A stretch of 25,893 bases of DNA from Nitrospirae bacterium RBG_13_39_12 (GCA_001805125.1 MHEF01000116.1:1-25893), one strand, 5' to 3'; positions 1-8,247 are shown, numbered from the stretch's first letter. Notes: generated by a model from the letters alone, not told the origin. Made by a program: numbers and translations.

Positions 1-152
1 CAAAAACAGAGTCCTATTTAAATAAAAGCAGAGGGTTTGGCTTATTCAGCATACATGAACGATTGAAATACATTAATGGATATATAAATGTTGAGTCCGG
101 GCCAGGGCATGGAACTCGTATTTCCATCGTTGTGCCGTTGGAACTTAAATAG
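1..152 (+). CDS. C-terminal end of a sensor histidine kinase (partial)
   Basis: This gene enters from the left edge and ends at TAG 150-152; the reading frame starts at base 3. The visible 49 codons contain GFGLFSIHERL and then GYINVESGPGHGTRISIVVPL. That is the G2 box and last strands of a HATPase_c domain of the NarX/DegS (HisKA_3) type, in which GxGLxxxxER is typical. A response regulator of the matching NarL/LuxR class starts 160 bp downstream, so the two very likely form a two-component pair. The sensory half lies outside the window, so the signal cannot be deduced. The stop codon directly abuts the R4 repeat. Confidence 0.85.
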   Translation, partial: KTESYLNKSRGFGLFSIHERLKYINGYINVESGPGHGTRISIVVPLELK

Positions 153-293
153 CTGTGTATGTATAAATTGCTGTTTTCTGTAAAAGTCGTCATTCCTGCG
201 AAGGCAGGAATCCAGTGTTTTCAATAGGTTCTGGATTCCGCATCAAGTGCGGAATGACAAATGACCCGAGTTTATACACATACACTAAGTAGA
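153..293. repeat. R4 nested inverted-repeat element, copy 1
   Basis: The inner inverted repeat (189-258) begins GTCATTCCTGCG and ends GTGCGGAATGAC, enclosing TCCAG/CTGGA arms. Outside it is a second imperfect inverted repeat: 155-167 pairs with 271-283, 11 of 13 positions. The element ends with ACACTAAGTAGA (282-293), identical to the end of copy 2 at 13672-13683. It fills the gap between the kinase and response regulator genes of the two-component pair. It may fold as an RNA hairpin in the shared transcript and so alter the kinase:regulator ratio; that effect is inference. Confidence 0.7.
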
Positions 294-312
294 TAAAATT
301 GAGGAAATTACA

Positions 313-966
313 GTGAATATAAGGATTCTTTTAGCAGACGACCACAGGATTGTTCGTGAAGGTATTAAAGCCTTGATCGAGAAGCATACCAACATGGAAG
401 TGATTACTGAAACAGAAGACGGAAGAACGACTGTTCAACTTGCTCTCCAGTTATTACCCGATGTCGTTATTATGGATGTCGGTATGCCTGATATGAATGG
501 CATTGAAGCCACCCGCCAGATTATTGCCAATGCCCCCAATGTAAAAATTATTGCTCTATCAATGCATTCAGACAGGAGATTTGTGACTGGGATGTTTAGG
601 GCAGGTGCATCAGGCTATCTGCTAAAAGATTGTGCATTTGAAGAGTTGATTAACGCTATACAATCTGTGATCACAAATCATACTTACTTGAGCCCGGCTA
701 TATTTGACTCTGTGATTAAGGACTATACTCACCTTTTATCAAAAGAAAAATTCTCTGTTTTCTCCATTCTTACTGCAAGAGAACGTGAGGTGCTTCAGCT
801 TCTAACAGAAGGTAAAACAATAAAAGAAATTGCCTCTCATCTTAAAATAAGCGTGAAAACAGTAGAGACATACAAGCAAAAAATAATGGATAAGCTGAAA
901 ATTCGCAGTGTCGCCGAACTAACCAAATATGCTATCCGTGAAGGATTGACCTCCCTCGATACCTGA
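313..966 (+). CDS. NarL/FixJ-family response regulator (REC + LuxR HTH)
   Basis: This 217-residue protein has an N-terminal receiver domain with acidic pair D9-D10, phospho-acceptor D55 (IMDVGMPDMNG) and the YLLKD motif around residue 105. A C-terminal LuxR/GerE helix-turn-helix follows at about 150-210 (LTAREREVLQLLTEGKTIKE, then KTVETYKQKIMDKL). Length and architecture are standard for the family. The start is GTG at 313, preceded by GAGGAAA at 301-307. It probably receives phosphate from the kinase whose end is at 1-152 and acts as a DNA-binding regulator. Targets are unknown; the hybrid kinase gene downstream is the nearest candidate, only by position. Confidence 0.92.
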   Translation: MNIRILLADDHRIVREGIKALIEKHTNMEVITETEDGRTTVQLALQLLPDVVIMDVGMPDMNGIEATRQIIANAPNVKIIALSMHSDRRFVTGMFRAGASGYLLKDCAFEELINAIQSVITNHTYLSPAIFDSVIKDYTHLLSKEKFSVFSILTAREREVLQLLTEGKTIKEIASHLKISVKTVETYKQKIMDKLKIRSVAELTKYAIREGLTSLDT

Positions 967-1058
967 TCATATAAATATATATATATAAGGTTTTCCGAAG
1001 CCCTATATCAGGATTCCCCTGATTGTATCTATGTAAGACTATTTTGTAAATTAATTAA

Positions 1059-4000
1059 ATGTTAATCTATCGGTCGCCTGGGCGACTTCTATTCATAATA
1101 TTCTTCTGTGTCTTTATCACTGAAGCATTCATAATGATTCTTCTTTCTGTTATCCCTTCTCTCCCTACGTGGATGTGGGCTATGCTCGATGCCACATTGC
1201 TCGTCATACTCCTTTCCCCAGCTCTTTACTTCTTTGTGCTTCGTCCATTGATGCTGCAAATATCAGAGCGAAAGCAGGCAGAGGAGAGAACTAAACTTGC
1301 CTACGTAGAGCTTAATCAGATATTCAATACTGCAGCCGACGGGATGCGCCTGATTGATAAAGACTTCAATGTGCTGCGAGTTAACGATACGTTTTCAACA
1401 TTATCAGGTGTAAGCAGAGATGAAGCAACAGGAAAAAAGTGCTATGAGGTGTTTCGTGGACCAATGTGTTTTACACCTGATTGCCCGCTGATCCGGATTC
1501 TCGGTGGTGAGAAATGCGTTGAATATGAGGTAGAAAAGGAACGAAAAGACGGGACCAAAATTCCCTGTATTGTGACCGGTACTCCCTTTCGGGAACCTGA
1601 TGGTGAGCTGATCGGCATTGTGGAAGATTTCAAGGACGTTACCATACATAAACAAGCAGAAGAGGCGATACATGAGAGTGAGGAGAGATTCCGAAGCATA
1701 AGCACCTCTGCTCAAGACGGCATTATTATGATAGATAATGAAGGGAATATCTCATATTGGAATGAGGCTGCTGAAAGGATATTTGGTTATACCAAAGAAG
1801 AAGCAATTGGCAAAGAAGCACACATCTTTATTGGACCCGAGGGCTACCATGAAGCATATAAAAAAGGGTTCAGTGATTTTAAGGAAACAGGACAGGGCTC
1901 TGTGGTTGGTAATACCCTTGAATTATCTGCCATCAGAAAAGGGGGTGAAGAGTTTCCGGTAGAACTTTCTGTTTCATCAGTAAAGGTAAAGGGCAAATGG
2001 CATTCAATAGGAATATTAAGAGATATCACCGAACGTAAGCGAATTGAAAAGGAGGTCCAATCCCTAAAGCAACAGATGGAATTCATTTTAGGCGCTACAA
2101 AGACAGGTCTTGACATTATAGATTCAGAATTTAACATGCGATACATTGATCCAGAGTGGGGAAAGATATACGGCGACCCTGCTGGAAGGAAGTGTTACGA
2201 GTACTATATGGGAAGAAGTGAGATATGTCCTGGCTGTGGTATTCCTAAAGCACTGGAGACAAAGACCATTACTGTAACCGAAGAAGTTCTCGTTAAAGAG
2301 GGCAACCGGCCGATACAAGTTACCACCATACCATTTCAGAATGAGAAGGGAGAGTGGTTGGTTGCCGAGGTGAATGTCGACATCACCGAGCGTAAGAAGG
2401 CAGAGGAGGCGCTTCGGGCAGCCCTCATGACAGCGGAAGATGAGAGGCTCAAATCAAAATCAATTATCGAAAGCATTGGGGAGCCGCTGGGTATTATAGA
2501 CACTGACTTCAGGTTTGTGTATCAAAACAAGGTTCACAGAGATACTTATGGAGAACATTCAGGCAAGCTATGTTACAAGGCGATTAAGAATAGAGATAAA
2601 ATCTGCGAAGGTTGTCAATTGGCTGAGTGTTTCAGGGACGGCAATGTCCATTCAAAGGAAAGAGTTGTGCCGAGAGGAGATGGCCCGCCGTTATATGTCG
2701 TGAATACCGTATCCCCTTTAAGAGATTCTAGCGGGAAAATCGTAGCAGGCATTGAGCTCATAAGGGATATTACCGAGTGGAGACTTGCAGAGGAGTCAAT
2801 TAAACTTGCTCACGCAGAACTCGACCAGATATTTAATACGTCTGCGGATGGTATGAGCGTGGTTGATAAAGAGTTCAACGTGCTTCGAGTGAACAACACA
2901 TTTGCCAAGTTATCAGGCATAGGCCAGGATGAAGCTGTGGGCAAGAAGTGCTATGAAGTGTTTCGCAGCTCAGAGTGTCATACGCCGAACTGTCCTCTGA
3001 CCCGGATTCTGGGCGGAGAGGATCGAGTGGAAATAGATACGGAAAAGGAGCGAAATGATGGTATCAGGATTCCATGTATTGTGACGGCAAACCCCTTTCG
3101 GGGCCCTGATGGAGCATTGATTGGGATTGTCGAAAATTTCACTGATATCACCGAACGCAAGAAGCTTGAGGAACAGCTCCTTCAGGCCCAGAAGATGGAG
3201 GCAGTTGGTCAGCTTGCAGGAGGCATAGCACATGATTTCAACAATATATTGACAGCAATAATAGGCTTTGGAACCCTCTTGAAAACAGAGATGAGCAAGG
3301 ATGACCCATTGAGTAATTATGTAAAACAAATATTGGCTTCCTCAGAGAGGGCTACTAAATTAACACAAGCCCTCCTTGCCTTCAGCAGAAAGCAGATAAT
3401 CAATCTACGTGCTATAAATCTTAATGAAATCATAATAGCATTAGAGAAACTTCTATCCAGGCTCATTGGTGAAGATATAGAACTCTCCACGGTTCTCGCA
3501 GATGAGGACTTAACTGTAATGGGAGACAGCACACAAATAGAGCAGGTATTGATGAACCTTGCCACGAATGCAAGAGATGCAATGCCTGATGGCGGGCAAT
3601 TGACAATCAGGACAGAAATTGCGCCATTTGATAACGAATACATAAAGACACATGGTTATGGCAAGCCCGGGCTTTATGCTCTTATATCATTTGAGGACTC
3701 AGGTGTAGGGATGGATGTGAAGACGAGGGATAGGATATTTGAGCCATTTTATACGACCAAGGAAGTTGGGAAGGGAACAGGTCTTGGGCTGGCAATGGTA
3801 TATGGAATAATAAAACAGCATGATGGCTATATAAATGTATACAGCGAATCCGGAAAAGGGACGACATTCAAGGTATATTTGCCATTAATTAGATCAAGGA
3901 TTGAAGAGGAAAAGTCAGCAGATATTTCCATTGTGGAGAGAGGGACAGAGACAGTCCTCGTAGCAGAGGATGATGCACAGATCAGAGATCTCACAAAACA

Positions 4001-4310
4001 TGTACTTGAAGGATTTGGCTATCAGGTTATGGAGGCAGGGGACGGAGAGGAAGCAATAAGTGTTTTTAACGAAAATAAAGACAGGATACAGCTTCTTATC
4101 CTTGATGTGGTAATGCCGAAAAAAAACGGGAAAGAGGTTTATGATGAGATTAAAAAAATAAGACCTGATATAAAGGCTATTTTCACCAGTGGATATAATG
4201 CAGAGATTATTCATAAAAAAGGGATATTAGAAAAAGGATTAGGCTTTATAACAAAACCTTTCTTGCCGCAAGAGCTTTTAAAAAAAGTGAGAGAAGTGCT
4301 GGATAAATAA
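1059..4310 (+). CDS. Membrane hybrid histidine kinase with five PAS domains and a C-terminal receiver
   Basis: A 1083-residue membrane sensor. Two hydrophobic segments lie at about 9-31 and 38-62. They are followed by PAS domains at roughly 85-200, 208-330, 340-448, 465-580 and 587-705. A HisKA domain has phospho-accepting H725 (AGGIAHDFNNIL), HATPase_c spans about 815-945 (N box NLATNARDAMPDGG, G box GKGTGLGLAMV), and a receiver domain at about 970-1083 has D1016 (LILDVVMPKKNG). PAS1, 3, 4 and 5 each carry cysteines in a KCYExx...C...C pattern (C128, C137, C142 in PAS1). PAS1 and PAS5 are about two-thirds identical by eye, indicating internal duplication. There is no DNA-binding output, so phosphate probably passes to another protein. 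No Shine-Dalgarno is evident before ATG 1059; the start is chosen because it keeps the first membrane helix. Confidence 0.9.
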   Translation: MLIYRSPGRLLFIIFFCVFITEAFIMILLSVIPSLPTWMWAMLDATLLVILLSPALYFFVLRPLMLQISERKQAEERTKLAYVELNQIFNTAADGMRLIDKDFNVLRVNDTFSTLSGVSRDEATGKKCYEVFRGPMCFTPDCPLIRILGGEKCVEYEVEKERKDGTKIPCIVTGTPFREPDGELIGIVEDFKDVTIHKQAEEAIHESEERFRSISTSAQDGIIMIDNEGNISYWNEAAERIFGYTKEEAIGKEAHIFIGPEGYHEAYKKGFSDFKETGQGSVVGNTLELSAIRKGGEEFPVELSVSSVKVKGKWHSIGILRDITERKRIEKEVQSLKQQMEFILGATKTGLDIIDSEFNMRYIDPEWGKIYGDPAGRKCYEYYMGRSEICPGCGIPKALETKTITVTEEVLVKEGNRPIQVTTIPFQNEKGEWLVAEVNVDITERKKAEEALRAALMTAEDERLKSKSIIESIGEPLGIIDTDFRFVYQNKVHRDTYGEHSGKLCYKAIKNRDKICEGCQLAECFRDGNVHSKERVVPRGDGPPLYVVNTVSPLRDSSGKIVAGIELIRDITEWRLAEESIKLAHAELDQIFNTSADGMSVVDKEFNVLRVNNTFAKLSGIGQDEAVGKKCYEVFRSSECHTPNCPLTRILGGEDRVEIDTEKERNDGIRIPCIVTANPFRGPDGALIGIVENFTDITERKKLEEQLLQAQKMEAVGQLAGGIAHDFNNILTAIIGFGTLLKTEMSKDDPLSNYVKQILASSERATKLTQALLAFSRKQIINLRAINLNEIIIALEKLLSRLIGEDIELSTVLADEDLTVMGDSTQIEQVLMNLATNARDAMPDGGQLTIRTEIAPFDNEYIKTHGYGKPGLYALISFEDSGVGMDVKTRDRIFEPFYTTKEVGKGTGLGLAMVYGIIKQHDGYINVYSESGKGTTFKVYLPLIRSRIEEEKSADISIVERGTETVLVAEDDAQIRDLTKHVLEGFGYQVMEAGDGEEAISVFNENKDRIQLLILDVVMPKKNGKEVYDEIKKIRPDIKAIFTSGYNAEIIHKKGILEKGLGFITKPFLPQELLKKVREVLDK

Positions 4311-4415
4311 AATGTAAAAGAAAAATTATTTGAGAATTGCAAGTTTTATATCGGGATTATCAATTCCAAGCACTCCTAAAATGTGAATATTTGCAAGAAA
4401 GTGAGAAATATTTTA

Positions 4416-5813
4416 ATGAACAATAAGGGTAGAAACTTATTAATCATTTTTTTCATGTATGCAGGGAGTATTCTATTATTAATGTTATGTCCTGACAGGG
4501 CAAGCAGTAGCCCTTATCTTGATTCTGCACATGGGAATTACACTCCACTTCCTGCCTATGGTGTAAAGAGAGATCCCACCCTTGTGCCTCAATTAGATGG
4601 GTATAGCCGAGGAAACTGTGCCCACTGCCATGAGCAGCACGCAAGTATAGGTGGTGCTGAGCCAGCTCCTACTGGCGGAAGCCCTTCTATATATGAGTTA
4701 TTTTACAGTAATTATGTTAGTCAGACAGATAACTTTTGTTACAAATGTCATACAGACCTGAATTCTTATCAAACAGGAGGCATTATCAACCGCAGTTACA
4801 GCTATCGTGCCGGCAATTATAATGACGGCCTGAATGATATTCTTGAAGCCTTCTCATTTACCTCACCGGATTCATCGCACGACCTCGGTGATATAAGGAC
4901 ATACATTACTGCTCAATCTTGGGGATACACAAATTATTCTAATCCTTGTGTAGCCTGCCATAACCCACACAGGTTACAGGGAGACCCTGCAAATTCATCG
5001 TTATATGGAAGTAGTCCAAAGAGTTCTACAACAAGAGGCTGGCCTGTATCTCTTCCAAGTCAGCACAGTAAGGATAACAATGCGTGGGGTCTCTGGGGAG
5101 ATGGTACAGGTGAAAAGATGAGTGACTATGCAAGCGGCTTGAGATATCAGGCTCCCTATCGGAATGGTTCTACCAGTGCATATGAACCAGATGGGTCGAC
5201 AACACAGCTTGGGACCAACCTTACAGACTACGCAACTTTCTGTCAGGATTGCCATTCAGACTCTATGACCGGCGCTCCCTATAGCCTTTCCAATACTCCT
5301 GTTGATTGGGCTACATCATCCGGTGATAAGCACGGGAAAAGGGGCGCTGATGCCACGAGTGGCAATTATATTGATATAGATAATCCTTATTCAAATACTT
5401 ATGGTGCTCAGTATGTACTTGCCTGCACCGACTGTCACGAACCTCATGGCGCACCTAATGTGATGTTGATAAGAAAAGAGGTAAACGGAGCAGTACTTTC
5501 CGGAACTATCTCTACAATTACCCCACCAGCAGGAGCTTGTACACCAACATTTCCATCTGGCAGTAAGGAGCTGGGATACCTCTGTAATAGATGCCATAAG
5601 GATGATGCTGATGCTGGGGTTGGGTCTGCCAATGAATGGCAATATGTCCACCATGATAGTAGTGATGCGCCTTATGGTGGTGGTATGTGCAATGACTGTC
5701 ACAGTGGGAGCGGCATGACCCGGAATCCCATTAATTGTAATTGTTGCCACTTTCATGGCTCGACAGACAGCGCCGCACCATCTAGTCGGCGTACTAATAG
5801 AAGGACGTTTTAA
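4416..5813 (+). CDS. Octahaem c-type cytochrome (exported multihaem cytochrome)
   Basis: The protein contains eight CXXCH haem-binding motifs: CAHCH, CYKCH, CVACH, CQDCH, CTDCH, CNRCH, CNDCH and CNCCH. Two are followed closely by PH (CHNPH, CHEPH), a pattern common in multihaem cytochromes of the doubled-CXXCH type. With ATG 4416 as start the protein has 465 residues and a normal Sec signal peptide (MNNKGRNLLIIFF... to about residue 32, ending RASSSPY). A GTG at 4383 would add 11 residues before the signal peptide and is less likely. Long Gly/Ser/Tyr/Asn-rich stretches separate the haem motifs, as in periplasmic or outer-surface electron carriers. A role in respiratory or extracellular electron transfer follows from the family; partners are not visible here. 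The 73-bp gap after the hybrid kinase has no clear terminator, so co-transcription is possible. Confidence 0.9.
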   Translation: MNNKGRNLLIIFFMYAGSILLLMLCPDRASSSPYLDSAHGNYTPLPAYGVKRDPTLVPQLDGYSRGNCAHCHEQHASIGGAEPAPTGGSPSIYELFYSNYVSQTDNFCYKCHTDLNSYQTGGIINRSYSYRAGNYNDGLNDILEAFSFTSPDSSHDLGDIRTYITAQSWGYTNYSNPCVACHNPHRLQGDPANSSLYGSSPKSSTTRGWPVSLPSQHSKDNNAWGLWGDGTGEKMSDYASGLRYQAPYRNGSTSAYEPDGSTTQLGTNLTDYATFCQDCHSDSMTGAPYSLSNTPVDWATSSGDKHGKRGADATSGNYIDIDNPYSNTYGAQYVLACTDCHEPHGAPNVMLIRKEVNGAVLSGTISTITPPAGACTPTFPSGSKELGYLCNRCHKDDADAGVGSANEWQYVHHDSSDAPYGGGMCNDCHSGSGMTRNPINCNCCHFHGSTDSAAPSSRRTNRRTF

Positions 5814-5819
5814 ACAGAA

Positions 5820-5884
5820 AAGGGGACGGTTCTATTTATTCCTCTTATTTGCATTATTTTTCATTTAATTAGAACCGTCCCCTT
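5820..5884. repeat. R5 GGGGACGGTTCTA inverted repeat (REP/RAYT-like hairpin)
   Basis: A perfect 14-bp inverted repeat: 5821-5834 (AGGGGACGGTTCTA) pairs with 5870-5883, with one further A:T pair outside and a 35-base AT-rich loop. It begins only seven bases after the cytochrome stop codon. From memory, the GGGGACGGTTCT word flanks IS200/REP-associated tyrosine transposase genes in many environmental genomes. No transposase is present here, so it resembles a non-autonomous or emptied copy. No T-run follows the hairpin on the plus strand, so it is not a textbook terminator, although it could protect the 3' end of the cytochrome mRNA. Confidence 0.75.
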
Positions 5885-5906
5885 AAGTTCAATAAATTTT
5901 CTGAAT

Positions 5907-6013
5907 AAACTGAGGATATAATATTCTCGCTCCGAGGGCTTTTGCCTCTTTATTTTCATATACCTATTCGACTATCGGCAAAAGAATCCGCTCGAATACT
6001 TTATCCTCAGTTT
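5907..6013. repeat. R1 element, copy A (terminal inverted repeats CTGAGGATAAAGTATT)
   Basis: The ends form a long inverted repeat. The left end starts AAACTGAGGATATAATATTC and the right end, reverse-complemented, reads AAACTGAGGATAAAGTATTC. The inside holds CTCCGAGGGCTTTTGCCTCT and an inner TTTTGCC/GGCAAAA pair. Much of the interior recurs in copy B at 8279-8423. The gap 5814-6180 holds R5, this element, a palindromic site at 6096-6120 and the ribosome-binding site of the next gene; I see no small gene in it. Confidence 0.8.
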
Positions 6014-6095
6014 GTTTAATCCATTTTATAAACAATCTGTGATGATCTTTAGCGATTCCCGAACAAGAAAATGATCAGTCTTCCCTATGAGTTGG

Positions 6096-6120
6096 TCTAT
6101 TTAAATAGATAATATCTATT
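6096..6120. promoter_or_regulatory. Palindromic candidate operator before the HgdB/HgdC-like operon
   Basis: TCTATTTAAATAGA (6096-6109) is a perfect 14-bp palindrome. It is followed by a further half-site, ATCTATT, at about 6114-6120. It lies about 60-85 bp before the ATG at 6181, a normal place for a repressor or activator site. No regulator gene is adjacent, and the AT-rich composition means a chance palindrome cannot be excluded. Confidence 0.35.
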
Positions 6121-6180
6121 GGACATATTGAGAATAGCTATGTAAGAATTAACAAACTTTATTATATTTAGGAGGAGTTT

Positions 6181-7476
6181 ATGCCGAAAGACTATAAAAC
6201 GATGTGGAGTGGTCTTGACATGAATCTTACTGCTCATGAAGGTTTGTTAGGAGTACTTACAGATGCTTACAAGAATATTTATCTCTCGCAAAGAAATCGT
6301 CCGGAAGGCATGAAATATTTTGATTTTGTCATATCAGAAGTTCATGGCCTGAGGATTGAGGAGATATTGGAGGCAAAAAAGGAAAAGAGAAAGGTGATCG
6401 GAACATTTTGCGTATATGTGCCGGAAGAACTTATTCTCGCTGTTGATGGTGTTGATATCGGTCTCTGTGCCGGTGCAGAAGTTGGTACAGATGAGGCAGA
6501 AAAATATATTCCGAGAAACACCTGTGCCCTCATAAAAGCATTCATGGGGTTTAAGCTGGCTGGTCTCTGTCCGTATATTCAGACAACTGATCTTATTGTG
6601 GGTGAAACTACCTGTGATGGAAAGAAAAAGGCATATGAAATTTTTAATGAATTAACGGGTGGGAAAGTATATGTGATGGAAGTACCGAACAAAAAAGATG
6701 CTGACGGTCTTTTGCTTTGGCGTAACGAGGTAAAACGGTTTGCTAAGAAACTTGAAGAATTATCTAATAAAAAAATTAATCTGGAAAAATTAAAAGAAGC
6801 CTCACAGATTGTGAAAGAAAAAAGAAGGGCTTTACAGAGACTGTCTCTTTTAAGAGCTTTTGACCCCTCTCCTGTTTCAGGACTTGATGCACTTCTTATA
6901 AACCAGGTCTCATTTTATGATGACCCTGTGCGTTTTACGGAAAAGCTGACTGAACTCTGTGACGAGCTTGATGAAAGAGTAAAGAAAGGGACAGGTGTTA
7001 CTGAGAAAGGAAGCAAAAGAATTCTCATTTCCGGTTCACCTATGGCTATTCCTAACTGGAAATTGCATGCGATTATTGAAGGGTGTAAGGCATCAGTTGT
7101 CGGAGAAGAGTCATGTGTCGGAGAGAGAAATTTCATGGCTTCTCTTGATGATGGTTTCTCTTCTGTGGAAGAGGGAATTCAAAAGATTGCCGACAGGTAT
7201 ATGAATATACATTGTGCCTGCTTTACTCCAAATGAGGAACGTATGAAAGACATAGGAGATATGACAAGAAGGCTTAAAGCGGGCGGGGTAATTCATTATG
7301 CTATTCAGTTCTGTACTCCATATATGATGGAAGCATATAAAGCAAAAAAAGTTGTCGATATAATGAAAGTTCCGTTTTTACGAATTGAAACTGACTACAG
7401 CATGGAGGACATGGGACAGTTGAAGACGCGAATTGAAGCATTTCTTGAGATGATGGGTGACGGAGTGCATGAATGA
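6181..7476 (+). CDS. HgdB-like 2-hydroxyacyl-CoA dehydratase family protein, double-cubane cluster protein type
   Basis: A 431-residue member of the HGD-D family (HgdB/BcrC/BadD-type iron-sulfur proteins). Cysteines that could hold the cluster are C77, C96, C115 (RNTCALIKA), C130 (GLCPY), C145 (GETTCDGKKK), C312 (GEESCVGERN), C345/C347 and C378 (IQFCTPY). The GETTCDGKKKAYE block is strongly conserved in the family. There is one catalytic-type subunit plus one activator, rather than the two different subunits of true 2-hydroxyacyl-CoA dehydratases or the four of benzoyl-CoA reductase. That points to the double-cubane [8Fe-9S] group, described from Carboxydothermus, which performs ATP-driven low-potential reductions and has an unknown natural substrate. 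The start has an excellent ribosome-binding site (AGGAGGAG, ending 4 bases before ATG). Its stop overlaps the next gene as ATGA. A dehydratase acting on an acyl-CoA remains possible. Confidence 0.88.
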   Translation: MPKDYKTMWSGLDMNLTAHEGLLGVLTDAYKNIYLSQRNRPEGMKYFDFVISEVHGLRIEEILEAKKEKRKVIGTFCVYVPEELILAVDGVDIGLCAGAEVGTDEAEKYIPRNTCALIKAFMGFKLAGLCPYIQTTDLIVGETTCDGKKKAYEIFNELTGGKVYVMEVPNKKDADGLLLWRNEVKRFAKKLEELSNKKINLEKLKEASQIVKEKRRALQRLSLLRAFDPSPVSGLDALLINQVSFYDDPVRFTEKLTELCDELDERVKKGTGVTEKGSKRILISGSPMAIPNWKLHAIIEGCKASVVGEESCVGERNFMASLDDGFSSVEEGIQKIADRYMNIHCACFTPNEERMKDIGDMTRRLKAGGVIHYAIQFCTPYMMEAYKAKKVVDIMKVPFLRIETDYSMEDMGQLKTRIEAFLEMMGDGVHE

Positions 7477-8219
7477 AAATTGGCGGCATAGATATCGGTT
7501 CTAGGTACATAAAGTATGTTCTCTTAAGGGGAACTAAAGTTATTGAATTTCAGAGAAAAGAAACCGGACACAATCCTCTATCAGTTTGTGAAGAATTATT
7601 AGCATTTGCCAGACCGGAAAAACTTGTTGCAACAGGTTATGGACGCGATTTGATCGAAATATATGAAAATGTAAAAACCATTACTGAAATAAAAGCTGTA
7701 GCAAAAGGTGCAAAAGCAATATTTCCAAACGTCAGGACAATTATTGATATCGGGGGGCAGGACACAAAGGTAGTCAGTCTTAATAAGGATGGAGATGTCA
7801 TAAATTTTGAAATGAATGATCGCTGCGCAGCAGGAACCGGAAGGTTTCTTGAAATCATGGCAAAGACTTTAGGATATGATTTAGAAAGTTTTGGATACAA
7901 CTGCGTTGATAAAAATGGCAGCATTAAAATAAATAGTTTATGTACTGTGTTTGCAGAGTCAGAAGTTGTAAGCTTAATAAGCAAAGGTGAAAAAAGAGAG
8001 ACAATCACTTACGCCCTCCATGAGTCTATCGTGAGCAGGGTTATTTCTTTGATAAAACGGCTTGAAATCAGAGACGATATAATTTTTACAGGCGGATGTG
8101 CAAAAAATTCCTGTCTTAAAGTAATGCTCGAAGAACGTTTGAAAAGAAAAATATATGTACATAAGAACCCTTACATGCATGCCGCTTATGGAGCAGCCCT
8201 TTACGCAATGGAAAATTAA
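7473..8219 (+). CDS. HgdC-like ATPase activator (BcrAD/BadFG family) of the dehydratase-type protein
   Basis: A 248-residue ASKHA-fold ATPase. It begins GGIDIGSRYIKYVLL (phosphate-binding loop), has IDIGGQDTKV around residue 91, and two cysteines in the family positions, C118 (NDRCAAGTGRFLE) and C157 (SLCTVFAESEVVS). In characterised homologues the equivalent cysteines bridge a [4Fe-4S] cluster between the two monomers. GGCAKNSCL and AAYGAALYA near the end complete the nucleotide-binding fold. Such activators hydrolyse ATP to push an electron at very low potential into the partner's cluster. The ATGA overlap with the preceding gene implies translational coupling. Length is typical of a single-domain activator, with no fused duplication. 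Substrate specificity cannot be read from the sequence. Confidence 0.92.
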   Translation: MKIGGIDIGSRYIKYVLLRGTKVIEFQRKETGHNPLSVCEELLAFARPEKLVATGYGRDLIEIYENVKTITEIKAVAKGAKAIFPNVRTIIDIGGQDTKVVSLNKDGDVINFEMNDRCAAGTGRFLEIMAKTLGYDLESFGYNCVDKNGSIKINSLCTVFAESEVVSLISKGEKRETITYALHESIVSRVISLIKRLEIRDDIIFTGGCAKNSCLKVMLEERLKRKIYVHKNPYMHAAYGAALYAMEN

Positions 8220-8247
8220 CCCTACAGATGCAGTTGGATTTTAAAGT

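Noticed and set aside
1404..3643. Several minus-strand frames of 60-119 codons opposite the hybrid kinase.
   Set aside because: They are shadows of the PAS and kinase coding sequence with no start signals or recognisable domains.
5391..5756. A 121-codon minus-strand frame opposite the cytochrome.
   Set aside because: It is antisense to a clear octahaem cytochrome; the Thr/Ile-rich translation is an artefact of the opposite strand.
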